A stretch of 64,000 nucleotides of DNA from the NCBI RefSeq assembly GCF_030413595.1, contig NZ_CP129238.1, positions 1,984,001 to 2,048,000 of the forward strand, written 5' to 3'. The notes under the pieces were generated by a model. The model saw nothing but the letters and a program-made list of their open reading frames with translations, was not told the DNA's origin and did no database searches. Every line of letters begins with the position of its first letter. The first letter of the stretch is position 1. Below are positions 1-7,652 of the stretch, piece after piece. The translations under genes were made by a program, and so were the position numbers. The stretch is from Planococcus liqunii. GTDB lineage: Bacteria > Bacillota > Bacilli > Bacillales_A > Planococcaceae.

Positions 1-361
1 CCGGCACGCCGAGATTCTCTAAGCCGTAGGCCACTTCTTCAAACACATTGTCTTTGACGCCGGACACTTGGATAAACGGATTTTGGAACACATACCCAAC
101 CTGCTCCGCCATTTGGCCAAGCTGCGTATCCTGCGTATCTTTTCCGCCCACCCGTACAGTCCCTTCCAGGTCTCCTTTGTAGAAATGGGGAATAAACCCG
201 CGGATGGCATTGCATAGCGTTGTTTTCCCGGAAGCGTTGTTGCCGATAATGGCGGTGAATTTCCCTTTTTCAATGGTGAACGAAACATCCTTCAGGACAT
301 AATCATCGCTGACCGGATAGCGGTACGAAACGTTTTGCAACTCGATTACGATGTCTGCCAT
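1..361 (-). CDS. ECF transporter ATP-binding protein (partial)
   Basis: ATPase (A component) of an energy-coupling-factor importer; it powers uptake through the T and S membrane partners encoded just upstream. The ATG is at 361 with a GGAGGG ribosome site 6 nt before it. Only the first 120 residues lie in the window; the frame runs open off the left edge. Visible are the Walker A loop GNNASGKTT (about residues 40-48) and the Q-loop VFQNPFIQ (about 91-98). The start lies inside the end of the T-component gene (16-bp overlap), so translation is probably coupled. The C-terminal half (signature, Walker B) is not visible, so I cannot tell whether it is a single or a fused double ATPase. Confidence 0.9.
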   Translation of the reverse strand, partial: MADIVIELQNVSYRYPVSDDYVLKDVSFTIEKGKFTAIIGNNASGKTTLCNAIRGFIPHFYKGDLEGTVRVGGKDTQDTQLGQMAEQVGYVFQNPFIQVSGVKDNVFEEVAYGLENLGVP

Positions 362-1101
362 AAGACTACCCTCCAAACAAGCAAGCCCAGTATGATTAAA
401 ATAAATAAAATCGGCAATATCCGGTCGGCGCGGCTTTTGGCCAATTTGTGCAGACTGGTTTTCTTCACCGGCGCTGAAAATGCGCGCGATTCGAGCGTCA
501 GTGCGCGTTCTTCCGTTCCGGCAATGGAAGACAAAATAAGCGGAGTGAGTGTCGGAATAAATGCTTTCGCCCGCACAAAGAGCGACCCTTCCGTTTCAAC
601 CCCTCTTGTTTTCTGTGCTTCCATGATGGTATTGGCTTGCCTGCGCATTTCCGGAATGATTTGAAGGGTCGACAATACGACATACGCCCCCATTGGCGGC
701 ATCCCTTTGTCTTCGAGCGACTTCACGAAATCGCGCACTTCCGTCATCCGGAAAAACAGCACAAATGCAGAACCAATCGCCAAGATGCGGGAAGTCAAGA
801 TGAGTCCGTAATAAACGCCTTCTTGTTTGATTTCAAAAATCCACCATCGCCACAACACTTGCTCGCCCGGGAAGAAAAAGATCTGCATCAGAAAGACAAT
901 CACGAGAACGCTGACCAATGCTTTCACAACAATGCCCATGAATTCCTTGAAAACACCGGCCAACAACGAGATGGCCACTAATCCCAGAAATACGGAAAAG
1001 GCAAACCAATAGCCAGGAACAATCAGGACAACCGCCAAAATAAACAGCGAAAAATAAAATTTGGTCATCGGGTGAAGCTGAAGCAATGCATTCGGTTTCA
1101 T
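346..1101 (-). CDS. ECF transporter transmembrane (T) component
   Basis: EcfT/CbiQ-family scaffold that links ATPases to the substrate-binding S subunit in the membrane. The 251 residues show hydrophobic helices at the N-terminus, in the middle and at the C-terminus. A cytoplasmic coupling region carries the family's two short arginine motifs: AQKTRG (about residues 163-168) and ESRAF further on. Length is normal for the family. The gene sits 55 bp after the S-component gene and overlaps the ATPase gene, giving an S-T-A order in one transcription unit. Confidence 0.9.
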   Translation of the reverse strand: MKPNALLQLHPMTKFYFSLFILAVVLIVPGYWFAFSVFLGLVAISLLAGVFKEFMGIVVKALVSVLVIVFLMQIFFFPGEQVLWRWWIFEIKQEGVYYGLILTSRILAIGSAFVLFFRMTEVRDFVKSLEDKGMPPMGAYVVLSTLQIIPEMRRQANTIMEAQKTRGVETEGSLFVRAKAFIPTLTPLILSSIAGTEERALTLESRAFSAPVKKTSLHKLAKSRADRILPILFILIILGLLVWRVVLWQTS

Positions 1102-1156
1102 GGCTCTTGCCCCTCCCTTTCTTCAGGAAAAATCGATAGATGTTGAACGCATCGAA

Positions 1157-1759
1157 TCACGAGCGGTTTCGGCGTTTCATATACAAATGGCCGTATTTCA
1201 GTTTTGACAAATAGCGGTCAGACATGCCTTTGACAATGAAAAAGACGATCAGCACAGAAACCACTTTATCGGCTATTTCAACGATGAAGCTCGATGAAAA
1301 TACCGCCGTCCACAGTTGTTGCCCAGATGCCAGGAAAGTAGCCGTGATCAACGAAGAGGTATTCCCTGTAGCGCCGCCAAATACCAAAACAGTAATCGGT
1401 GCGGAAACGACGACCGCTATCAAAGTGATGACGATGCCCGAGATGATGGTTTTGGGCACGTTTTTAAAAAATCCGAATTTGGAAAGAAGGCCAGCGCCAA
1501 CACCAATTGCCATCGAGGTTAAGGCATACGGCAAATATACCGGATTGAAAATGGCGTTGATTAAATTGGTGATAAGTCCAGCTAATAAAGCCACCCATGG
1601 CCCTGCAATGACGCCTACTAAAATCGTGCCGATCGTATCCAGAAAAATCGGCAGCCGCAGCACATTCGTCAATTGAAAACCGACGATATTGATGGCGACC
1701 CCGATTGGAATCAAGAGCATTGCCATTAAACTGAAGTCGTCCTTAAAACTGCGTTTCAT
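1157..1759 (-). CDS. ECF transporter substrate-binding (S) component
   Basis: Small membrane protein of 200 residues with about six hydrophobic segments. It has the pattern of S components, including LDTIGTILVGVIAGPW near residues 41-56 followed by a helix with a conserved N (LITNLI). It sets the specificity of the importer. Its ATG overlaps the TGA of the nucleoside hydrolase gene by 4 bp (ATGA), so the two are translated together. This makes a nucleoside or nucleobase the most likely substrate, but that is inference from context only. The very basic C-terminus (KYGHLYMKRRNRS) is presumably cytoplasmic. Confidence 0.8.
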   Translation of the reverse strand: MKRSFKDDFSLMAMLLIPIGVAINIVGFQLTNVLRLPIFLDTIGTILVGVIAGPWVALLAGLITNLINAIFNPVYLPYALTSMAIGVGAGLLSKFGFFKNVPKTIISGIVITLIAVVVSAPITVLVFGGATGNTSSLITATFLASGQQLWTAVFSSSFIVEIADKVVSVLIVFFIVKGMSDRYLSKLKYGHLYMKRRNRS

Positions 1760-2739
1760 GATTTTTTCCCCCTCTCCGAATGAGTCATTGCAATCATGCC
1801 CATCTTTTCTACGGCGTCAAAAAACTGGGCAACGAATTTTTCGCGGTCAACCGTATGCAGAACTTTCGCGTTCGCTGCTTTCCCGGAGCGCTGTGCATAA
1901 TCGACTATCGTCGTCCCGGCAGTCAAACGCCCTTGCGTCTCGATTTGAACGCAGCAATCGTCTCCTTCGAATAATTCCGGCGTCACGACATAAGAGACCG
2001 CGCACAAATCATGTAAGCGGATACATTTTTCGAAATCCCTTGGATGGAAAGCGGTCTGTTTGGCCTGTTTTACATAAAAACGCATCATTGCCGCCACTTT
2101 TAAAGCAAAATCCGAACCCGTTCTTTCCAGCTCTTTCACTTCTTCGAGCGTCACATACGCTTTATGTGTTACGTCCAAGCCGCTCATCACGATTGGAACG
2201 CCAGAACGAAACACCAAATCAGCGGCATGCGGATCCACGTAAACATTAAATTCCGCCGTCGGCGTCATATTGCCGCCCACTGCTGCGCCTCCCATATACG
2301 AAATGAATTTTATCTTCGGTTTCACTTCCGGATGCGCAAACAGCAATGCGCCGACATTGGTCAACGGGCCCGTGGCAATCAGGACAACCGGTTCAGGGCT
2401 TGCCATCAATACTTGTTTCATCGCTTCAATGGCCGTCCGGCTGCTTAATTTGAGCACGGGTTCTGGAAACTCCACATCCCCAAGTCCGCTGTCGCCGTGT
2501 ACCTCGGCCGCAATTTCCAGCGCTTTAAACATCGGCCGGTCCAAACCTTGGGCGATTTCCACGTCCTGGCCTAAATAGCTGGCAAACGCCAAAGCATTGG
2601 CCACTGTTTTTGCTTGCGTTTGATTTCCCGCTTCTGTCGTGATCAGTTTGACATCCAATTCGGGACGCGCGAAAGCCAATGTCAGCGCCATCACGTCATC
2701 AATTCCCGGATCGCAGTCGATCATTACAGGTATCGCCAT
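1756..2739 (-). CDS. Nucleoside hydrolase (IunH/RihA type)
   Basis: Cleaves the N-glycosidic bond of ribonucleosides to free base plus ribose. The 327-residue protein begins with the calcium-binding signature DCDPGIDDVMAL (residues 8-19) that defines the inosine-uridine nucleoside hydrolase family. The longer open frame reaches 2871, but the ATG at 2739 has a GGGGGA ribosome site 7 nt upstream and places the signature where the family has it. It is the first gene of the nucleoside hydrolase/ECF transporter unit and overlaps the S component by 4 bp, suggesting salvage of imported nucleosides. Purine versus pyrimidine preference cannot be read from the sequence by eye. Confidence 0.92.
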   Translation of the reverse strand: MAIPVMIDCDPGIDDVMALTLAFARPELDVKLITTEAGNQTQAKTVANALAFASYLGQDVEIAQGLDRPMFKALEIAAEVHGDSGLGDVEFPEPVLKLSSRTAIEAMKQVLMASPEPVVLIATGPLTNVGALLFAHPEVKPKIKFISYMGGAAVGGNMTPTAEFNVYVDPHAADLVFRSGVPIVMSGLDVTHKAYVTLEEVKELERTGSDFALKVAAMMRFYVKQAKQTAFHPRDFEKCIRLHDLCAVSYVVTPELFEGDDCCVQIETQGRLTAGTTIVDYAQRSGKAANAKVLHTVDREKFVAQFFDAVEKMGMIAMTHSERGKKS

Positions 2740-2872
2740 CAAATTCCCCCATTCCTTTCTGCATAACCCTTGAAATCCCAGCTTCAAAGGTCTTAAGGTA
2801 TTTCGATTCTTTTCGGTTGGATTCCTGCACGCAAACACAATAAGCAGACGATTTATTGGTTTTTTCTCCAAA

Positions 2873-2902
2873 CAAAAAAAGAAGACCGAAGTCTTCTTTC
2901 TT
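2873..2902 (-). terminator. Intrinsic terminator after the NTF2-like gene
   Basis: On the minus strand, AAGAAGAC and GTCTTCTT arms around a TTCG-type tetraloop, followed by a run of seven T. It directly follows the stop of the minus-strand gene at 2909. Confidence 0.85.
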
Positions 2903-2908
2903 GTCCCT

Positions 2909-3274
2909 TCAACTGTCTTCCTTGGTAGTCGAAGTCAAGCTGACGATTTTCCCTGCTTCTTCCCGGTCCATTTCGTAAATGTCTTGGTACGAGTAAGATT
3001 TCACTAAGCCTTTTTTGTCATCAATGGTCATTTTTCCGGTAACGGTTGCCTGCAGCCCGTCTGCCCGGACATGGTCGATGGTGACTTTCACATCGTGGTC
3101 GCTGTCCATGCTGCCGACATAGTCAAGAAACTGCTGTTTCCCTTCGATCGTTTCTTCGCCTTCCATTTTCCATACCACATCGTCTGCGATATGTTTTTCG
3201 ATAAAATCCAAATCCCCGATTACAAACGCTACGTTCATTTCCTTGAAAAACTTTTCGCTGTTGACATTGGCCAT
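2909..3274 (-). CDS. SnoaL/NTF2-like protein
   Basis: A 121-residue protein with the layout of the NTF2-like cone fold: an N-terminal helix (KFFKEMNVAFVIGDLDFIEKHIADDVVWKM is the first helix pair), then a strand-rich part ending SYSYQDIYEMD. Family members range from isomerases and polyketide cyclases to ligand-binding proteins, so no reaction is assigned. The start at 3274 is chosen because GGGGAGG lies 9 nt upstream; the open frame continues to 3301. It has its own terminator and appears monocistronic. Confidence 0.75.
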   Translation of the reverse strand: MANVNSEKFFKEMNVAFVIGDLDFIEKHIADDVVWKMEGEETIEGKQQFLDYVGSMDSDHDVKVTIDHVRADGLQATVTGKMTIDDKKGLVKSYSYQDIYEMDREEAGKIVSLTSTTKEDS

Positions 3275-3346
3275 CTGTATTTTTCCTCCCCGGAAAATCA
3301 TTTTTCTATATCAATACCCGAAAACAAGAACTTGAACCCTGCATAT

Positions 3347-4306
3347 TCACTGCTTTTCACTGGGCGCTGCCGCCTTTTGCAGCTTTAAAAAATAGTCAGC
3401 CATTCCCATGGCGCTGACTTCCAAATCAAGTTCAATGATTTTGTACACTTCATGATCATCCCCCACGCCCAGCCCCTGGAGGTGCTTCTGGATGCGCTCT
3501 TGCAGGCGCCCTGCAAGTTCATCCGGACCAAGCCCTTTTGCAAAAGTTTTTTCGGCTTCCGCCATGAAAATATCCAGCCACTCCGATACTTGGCGGAGCG
3601 CCAAATCCGTTTTTTCCGTCATGCCAAAATGGCCGTAGTAAATGGCGCTGAAATGCTGGGACTGCATCCGTGAAATGGCGTGTTTCATCGCTTGCGGATC
3701 AAACTGGTTGGGTGAAGTGGACGGCAAAAAGAAATCAATTCCGTCTTTTGCCAGCTGTTCGTACCGGATGCCGACCGTATCGCCGGCAAAAATGCCATTG
3801 CTTCTGGGATCCACAATTCCGAAATGATGGTTGGCATGCCCCGGGGTATCCCAAAATTCCAGTGTACAGGACGGACCGATTTTCAATTGGCCGCCTTCGC
3901 CTTTTATGAGCAGCCGCTCTTCCGGAATCGGCACAATCGGCTCAAATAACTTATCAAATTTATCGCCGTATACTTGCTTCGCTCCGGCAATCAGGCGCTC
4001 CGGTTTTGCCAGATGGCGTGCCCCTTTCGGATGGACCACAATTTTGGCGTTTGGGCAGTCCTTCAGCAAAAGCCCGGCTCCTCCAGCATGGTCCAGGTGA
4101 ATGTGGGTGACAATTATGTATTTGACCTGGTCGAGTTGATATCCGAGTTCTTCGAGCCCCTTCTTAATATACGGCACTGATGGGCTGGCACTTGTGTCAA
4201 TCAACGTCAGTTCTTCTTCGGCAATCACGTAGGTGCCGGTGCGTTCCTCTAACCCCAGATCCATTCCGTCGATAATGAAAATCCGTTCGTTCAGCTGTTT
4301 GTACAT
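3347..4306 (-). CDS. MBL-fold metallo-hydrolase
   Basis: Metallo-beta-lactamase superfamily hydrolase of 319 residues, cytoplasmic. It carries the metal-binding motif THIHLDHAGG (H-x-H-x-D-H) about 70 residues in, GHANHHFG as the next metal site, and AGDTVG as the bridging aspartate. The C-terminal helices resemble the glyoxalase-II-like/flavin-free branch; the substrate is unknown. The start at 4306 is supported by a GGGGGA site 5 nt upstream, in preference to two earlier in-frame ATGs. It stands alone between two terminators. Confidence 0.85.
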   Translation of the reverse strand: MYKQLNERIFIIDGMDLGLEERTGTYVIAEEELTLIDTSASPSVPYIKKGLEELGYQLDQVKYIIVTHIHLDHAGGAGLLLKDCPNAKIVVHPKGARHLAKPERLIAGAKQVYGDKFDKLFEPIVPIPEERLLIKGEGGQLKIGPSCTLEFWDTPGHANHHFGIVDPRSNGIFAGDTVGIRYEQLAKDGIDFFLPSTSPNQFDPQAMKHAISRMQSQHFSAIYYGHFGMTEKTDLALRQVSEWLDIFMAEAEKTFAKGLGPDELAGRLQERIQKHLQGLGVGDDHEVYKIIELDLEVSAMGMADYFLKLQKAAAPSEKQ

Positions 4307-4401
4307 GTGCATCCCCCTTATTTTTTTCTTAATCATAATATTGAATATTCTAACATTTAATCCTGGATTTAGATACCCAATCAGGAATGGGCAAAATGGT
4401 G

Positions 4402-4433
4402 AAAGCCTTTAAGAATCTCTTCTTAAAGGCTTT
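4402..4433 (-). terminator. Terminator hairpin after ZIP transporter gene
   Basis: A 14-bp perfect inverted repeat (AAAGCCTTTAAGAA arms) starts 4 bp after the stop of the minus-strand gene. The T-run after it is weak, so termination may be partial. Confidence 0.6.
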
Positions 4434-4436
4434 ACC

Positions 4437-5180
4437 TTAAATCTGCTGCAACAGCAGCGTGATAAAGATGCCGGCCGCTGTAATAAAGCCGGCGATCGGA
4501 CCACCTTTTTCATGGGCTTCCGGCATCATGGTCGAAGCGACCATGGCGATGATGCCGCCTGCGGCAAACGCACTGAGTATCGCCTGGAGATCTTCCGTGG
4601 CATTCTCCAGGAACGTATAGCCAGCGAGTGAACTAAGCGCGGAAGCAACCAGCACAAACACCCACATCCACAGCACTTTCTTTTTATGGTAGCCGCCTTT
4701 TTGCAAACCGGTCGTACTGGAAATGCCTTCAGGCAGATTGCTGATGAAGACAGCTGCGACCAACGCATAGCCGACGCCCCCGCCTTGCGCGATTCCAAGG
4801 CCGATCATCGCCGTCTCTGGAATCGCATCCATGATGGTTCCGATAAAAATTGCCATTCCGGCTCCTGCTTCTGAATTGCTCGGGGCATCACTTCCGTGGC
4901 CGGACCGCTTCCGGTGCATTCCGCCTTTCCGGGTTACGAGAATATCCAATATCGTGAAAACAAGAGCTCCCCCGAGAAAGCCTAGTGCAATCTGGGTCAA
5001 TCCGCTGATTTCCATCGCTTCATCGAGCAGCTCAAAAGCCACGGCCCCGATCAACGCTCCTGTACCAAGCGCCATAATGTAGCCAATCAGTTTTTGAGGC
5101 AAATTAAACGCCATCACGATCAATGCGCCGAGCAAATTTGCTCCTCCTGCCACTGCTCCCCATAACAGCGCTTGTGCCAT
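4437..5180 (-). CDS. ZIP-family metal transporter
   Basis: Membrane protein of about 247 residues in the zinc/iron permease family, moving divalent metals (usually zinc) into the cytoplasm. Helices carry the family's small-residue patterns: GALIGAVAFELLDEA in helix 2-3, then GTIMDAIPETAMIGLG and NLPEGISS, whose H/N/E/D positions form the binuclear metal site. A basic, histidine-containing loop (RKGGMHRKRSGHG) separates helices 3 and 4. Of three nearby ATGs, the one at 5180 has the best spacing from AAAGG. The frame upstream to 5438 has no coding character. Confidence 0.88.
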   Translation of the reverse strand: MAQALLWGAVAGGANLLGALIVMAFNLPQKLIGYIMALGTGALIGAVAFELLDEAMEISGLTQIALGFLGGALVFTILDILVTRKGGMHRKRSGHGSDAPSNSEAGAGMAIFIGTIMDAIPETAMIGLGIAQGGGVGYALVAAVFISNLPEGISSTTGLQKGGYHKKKVLWMWVFVLVASALSSLAGYTFLENATEDLQAILSAFAAGGIIAMVASTMMPEAHEKGGPIAGFITAAGIFITLLLQQI

Positions 5181-5354
5181 TTCCATCATCCTTTCTTTTT
5201 CGCAATTGCTAAGATAATTCCCTGTCATCCGAGAAGTTAACCCTGCAGGCAGATGAATCGGCCAAACCGTTAGATTCTGGAAGGAAGCGGGTATGCAAAT
5301 AGCGAAACGCTTTTTTGGCTTTTTCCTAAATAATTTTGGCTGGAGTTGAGAAGA

Positions 5355-6209
5355 ATGGCGCATACCCATCAAACAGAATCCATGTGGACGATCAAGCACG
5401 TAAAAGAAACCCTTCCAAAAAGAGATCAAGCCAGCCATAAAGGCACGTTCGGAACCGGCTTGCTGGTGGCCGGCAGCCGCGACATGCCTGGAGCGGCCAT
5501 TTTATCCGGGCTCGGCGCGATGCGGTCAGGCATCGGCAAGCTTGAAATCGCCACTGAACCAGAAGTGATTTCGCTGATGGTGTCTACCTTGCCGGAAGCG
5601 ACCTATGTCCGCAGCGGGCTGCAAAAAATCGCAGACGGCCTAGTGGATTTATCTCCTTACCGTGCTGTTGCGATGGGCCCCGGCATTCTGCCTGACCGGC
5701 TGACAGAACAAGCCATCGAAAACATCCTTGATAGCCATTCCCCCTTAGTTTTGGATGCCGGCGCATTATCGCAGCGAAATTATATGGAACGTCCTGCACC
5801 TGTCATATTAACTCCTCATCCCGGAGAATTCAGCCGAATAACGGGAGTGGATCTGCAGGAGCTTCTGCCGAAACGAAGCTTCTATGCAGCCAAGTTCGCA
5901 AAAAAGCTGGGCGTTGCCATTGTTTTAAAAGGAGACAAAACGGTCATCGCTTTTCCTGACGGGGAAACTTGGACCAATCCTACCGGCAATGCCGCACTTG
6001 CCAAAGGCGGAACCGGCGATACGTTGACTGGGATGCTGCTTGGCATGCTTTGCTGCCATGAGGATTGGAAGCATGCGGTTTTAAATGCGGTGTTTTTGCA
6101 CGGCGCCTGTGCCGATAAATGGACAGAAACCCGTTCAATCCATACGCTGCTTGCCCATGAAATCAGCGGACTTCTTCCGGAAGTATGGAAAAGCGCGGAA
6201 AGAGAATGA
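5355..6209 (+). CDS. nnrD: ADP-dependent (S)-NAD(P)H-hydrate dehydratase
   Basis: Repairs damaged hydrated NAD(P)H using ADP, as the C-terminal (YjeF-type) carbohydrate-kinase-like enzyme. The 284 residues show TFGTGLLVAGSRDMPGAAIL near the N-terminus, VILTPHPGEF in the middle and the anion-hole/catalytic motif AKGGTGDTLTGML near residue 220. The family's epimerase partner domain is absent, as in Bacillus YxkO, so this is the stand-alone form. The ATG at 5355 has GGAG 9 nt upstream; a TTG nine bases earlier is also in frame. It is divergent from the ZIP gene. Confidence 0.9.
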   Translation: MAHTHQTESMWTIKHVKETLPKRDQASHKGTFGTGLLVAGSRDMPGAAILSGLGAMRSGIGKLEIATEPEVISLMVSTLPEATYVRSGLQKIADGLVDLSPYRAVAMGPGILPDRLTEQAIENILDSHSPLVLDAGALSQRNYMERPAPVILTPHPGEFSRITGVDLQELLPKRSFYAAKFAKKLGVAIVLKGDKTVIAFPDGETWTNPTGNAALAKGGTGDTLTGMLLGMLCCHEDWKHAVLNAVFLHGACADKWTETRSIHTLLAHEISGLLPEVWKSAERE

Positions 6210-6273
6210 TTATTACTTGTTAAACAGGCAGAATTTAAATGCTTTTCTATTCCACTAAGGAGGCGGTAAAGCG

Positions 6274-6609
6274 ATGAAGAAATGGCTGAAGTTAGGCAGT
6301 GTATCTATTTTGGTATTCGGCCTTGCCGCTTGTATCGAACGGCCCGAAAATGAAATGGTGCAGGAAACCGAACGTGTAGACCCTGCCTCCGGCATCGATT
6401 TGACGACTCAAAGTGACGGGATTTTTAAAGGGTTCGCCAATGGCTCACAAAATGCTCTTACAATTGAAATAGACGGCAAAGATAAAAGGTATGAATTAGC
6501 GGAAGACGCTAACGGTGATTTCAAAGTGCTCCAGAAAGGAGATGTGATTTCATTTTCGACAAAGAAAGTTGGCGGCAAAGAACAAATCGAAACCATCATG
6601 AAAAAGTAA
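6274..6609 (+). CDS. Small lipoprotein, unknown function
   Basis: A 111-residue secreted lipoprotein: a basic start, a hydrophobic stretch and the lipobox LAAC, with lipidation predicted at Cys20. The mature part is acidic then basic, with a C-terminal half that looks like a small beta domain (ALTIEIDGKDKRYEL... GDVISFSTKK). I do not recognise the family. It has an excellent AAGGAGG ribosome site and lies 64 bp after nnrD with a terminator behind, so it may be co-transcribed with nnrD. Confidence 0.8.
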   Translation: MKKWLKLGSVSILVFGLAACIERPENEMVQETERVDPASGIDLTTQSDGIFKGFANGSQNALTIEIDGKDKRYELAEDANGDFKVLQKGDVISFSTKKVGGKEQIETIMKK

Positions 6610-6610
6610 A

Positions 6611-6648
6611 AAAAGCCTGTCGCCCGTTTTTCGGGCCGACAGGCTTTT
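6611..6648. terminator. Bidirectional terminator
   Basis: AAAAGCCTGTCG and CGACAGGCTTTT arms with an extra CCCG/CGGG pair in the loop. It serves the plus-strand lipoprotein gene and the converging minus-strand transporter gene. Confidence 0.9.
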
Positions 6649-6656
6649 AAAAATCT

Positions 6657-7652
6657 TTAGTATTTTTGAAGCTTCGCTTTCGCCGGTACTTTTTCTGCGG
6701 CCGGCAAAGCATCCGTCTGTTCTTGATCCGCCGGTTTTTTCGACCAAATGGTAGCCAAAATCGGACCGGAAATATTGTGCCAAATCGCTCCCCACACACT
6801 TGGCAGCGCCGCAAGCGGACTGAAGTGTGCAGTGGCAAGCGCTACGCCGAGGCCTGAATTTTGCATTCCGACTTCAATTGATATCGCTCTTCTGTCATTT
6901 TCGTTCAAGCCCATCGCTTTAGCTGTCAGGTACCCCAACAACAAACCAAAACCATTATGCAGGAAGACTGCTACGAAAACGATAAAACCGGCACTGACGA
7001 CATTGGCCGCATTGGCTGCCGTTACTGCAGACACAATGATCAAAATCGCCAGTACGGAAATCAACGGAACAACGGTAACACTTTTTTCGACGGCTTTTGG
7101 CAGAACTTTTTGGACAATCAGGCCCAAAGCGATCGGAATGATGATTACTTGGACAATCGACATGAACATCGAGACCGGATCCACCGGCAGCCATTGTCCG
7201 GCCAGAAGCAATAAAAGGAGCGGCGTCATGACTGGTGCCAGCAAAGTCGAAAGCGAGGTCATTGCAACGGACAGCGCCAGATTCCCTTTTGCTAAGTAGA
7301 CCATTACATTTGAAGCTGTCCCCCCGGGAACACAGCCCAACAGGACCAGGCCGGCTGCCAGTTCAGGCGGCAATTTCAGGAGATAAGCAATCGTAAAAGC
7401 GACCAGTGGCATGATGATAAACTGGGCTGCTACTCCGATAATGACCGGCATTGGTCGCATCAAGACGATTTTGAAATCGACGGGCTTCAAGGTCAGCCCC
7501 ATGCCGAACATGACAATGCCGAGCAAGATGGTGATATAGCTGCCGAACCCGAGAAACGGTTCGGGAATCAAAAAGGCAATGACCGCAATGGCGATGACCC
7601 AAACGGCAAAATATTTGCCGGCAAATGTACTTAACGATTCAAGAAATTTCAT
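6657..7652 (-). CDS. BASS-family transporter (bile acid:Na+ symporter type)
   Basis: A 331-residue membrane protein with about ten helices. It has family patterns GIVMFGMGLTLKPVDF after helix 2, GCVPGGTASNVM at the first crossover helix and EVGMQNSGLGVALA at the second. Bacterial members transport organic acids with sodium. Its ATG overlaps the TGA of the preceding 2-hydroxyacid dehydrogenase gene by 4 bp, which points to transport of lactate, glycolate or a related 2-hydroxy/2-keto acid. That link is inference. The cytoplasmic tail after residue 305 is charged and rich in K, A and Q. Confidence 0.88.
   Translation of the reverse strand: MKFLESLSTFAGKYFAVWVIAIAVIAFLIPEPFLGFGSYITILLGIVMFGMGLTLKPVDFKIVLMRPMPVIIGVAAQFIIMPLVAFTIAYLLKLPPELAAGLVLLGCVPGGTASNVMVYLAKGNLALSVAMTSLSTLLAPVMTPLLLLLLAGQWLPVDPVSMFMSIVQVIIIPIALGLIVQKVLPKAVEKSVTVVPLISVLAILIIVSAVTAANAANVVSAGFIVFVAVFLHNGFGLLLGYLTAKAMGLNENDRRAISIEVGMQNSGLGVALATAHFSPLAALPSVWGAIWHNISGPILATIWSKKPADQEQTDALPAAEKVPAKAKLQKY

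Noticed and set aside
1689..2249. 186-codon plus-strand open frame
   Set aside because: Antisense to the nucleoside hydrolase and S-component genes; no ribosome site and no recognisable protein pattern.
2740..2872. Purine or thiamine riboswitch upstream of the nucleoside hydrolase/ECF unit
   Set aside because: The leader is short and I cannot find the conserved cores of either class.
6748..7299. 183-codon plus-strand open frame
   Set aside because: Antisense to the BASS transporter; its composition mirrors membrane-protein codons on the other strand.
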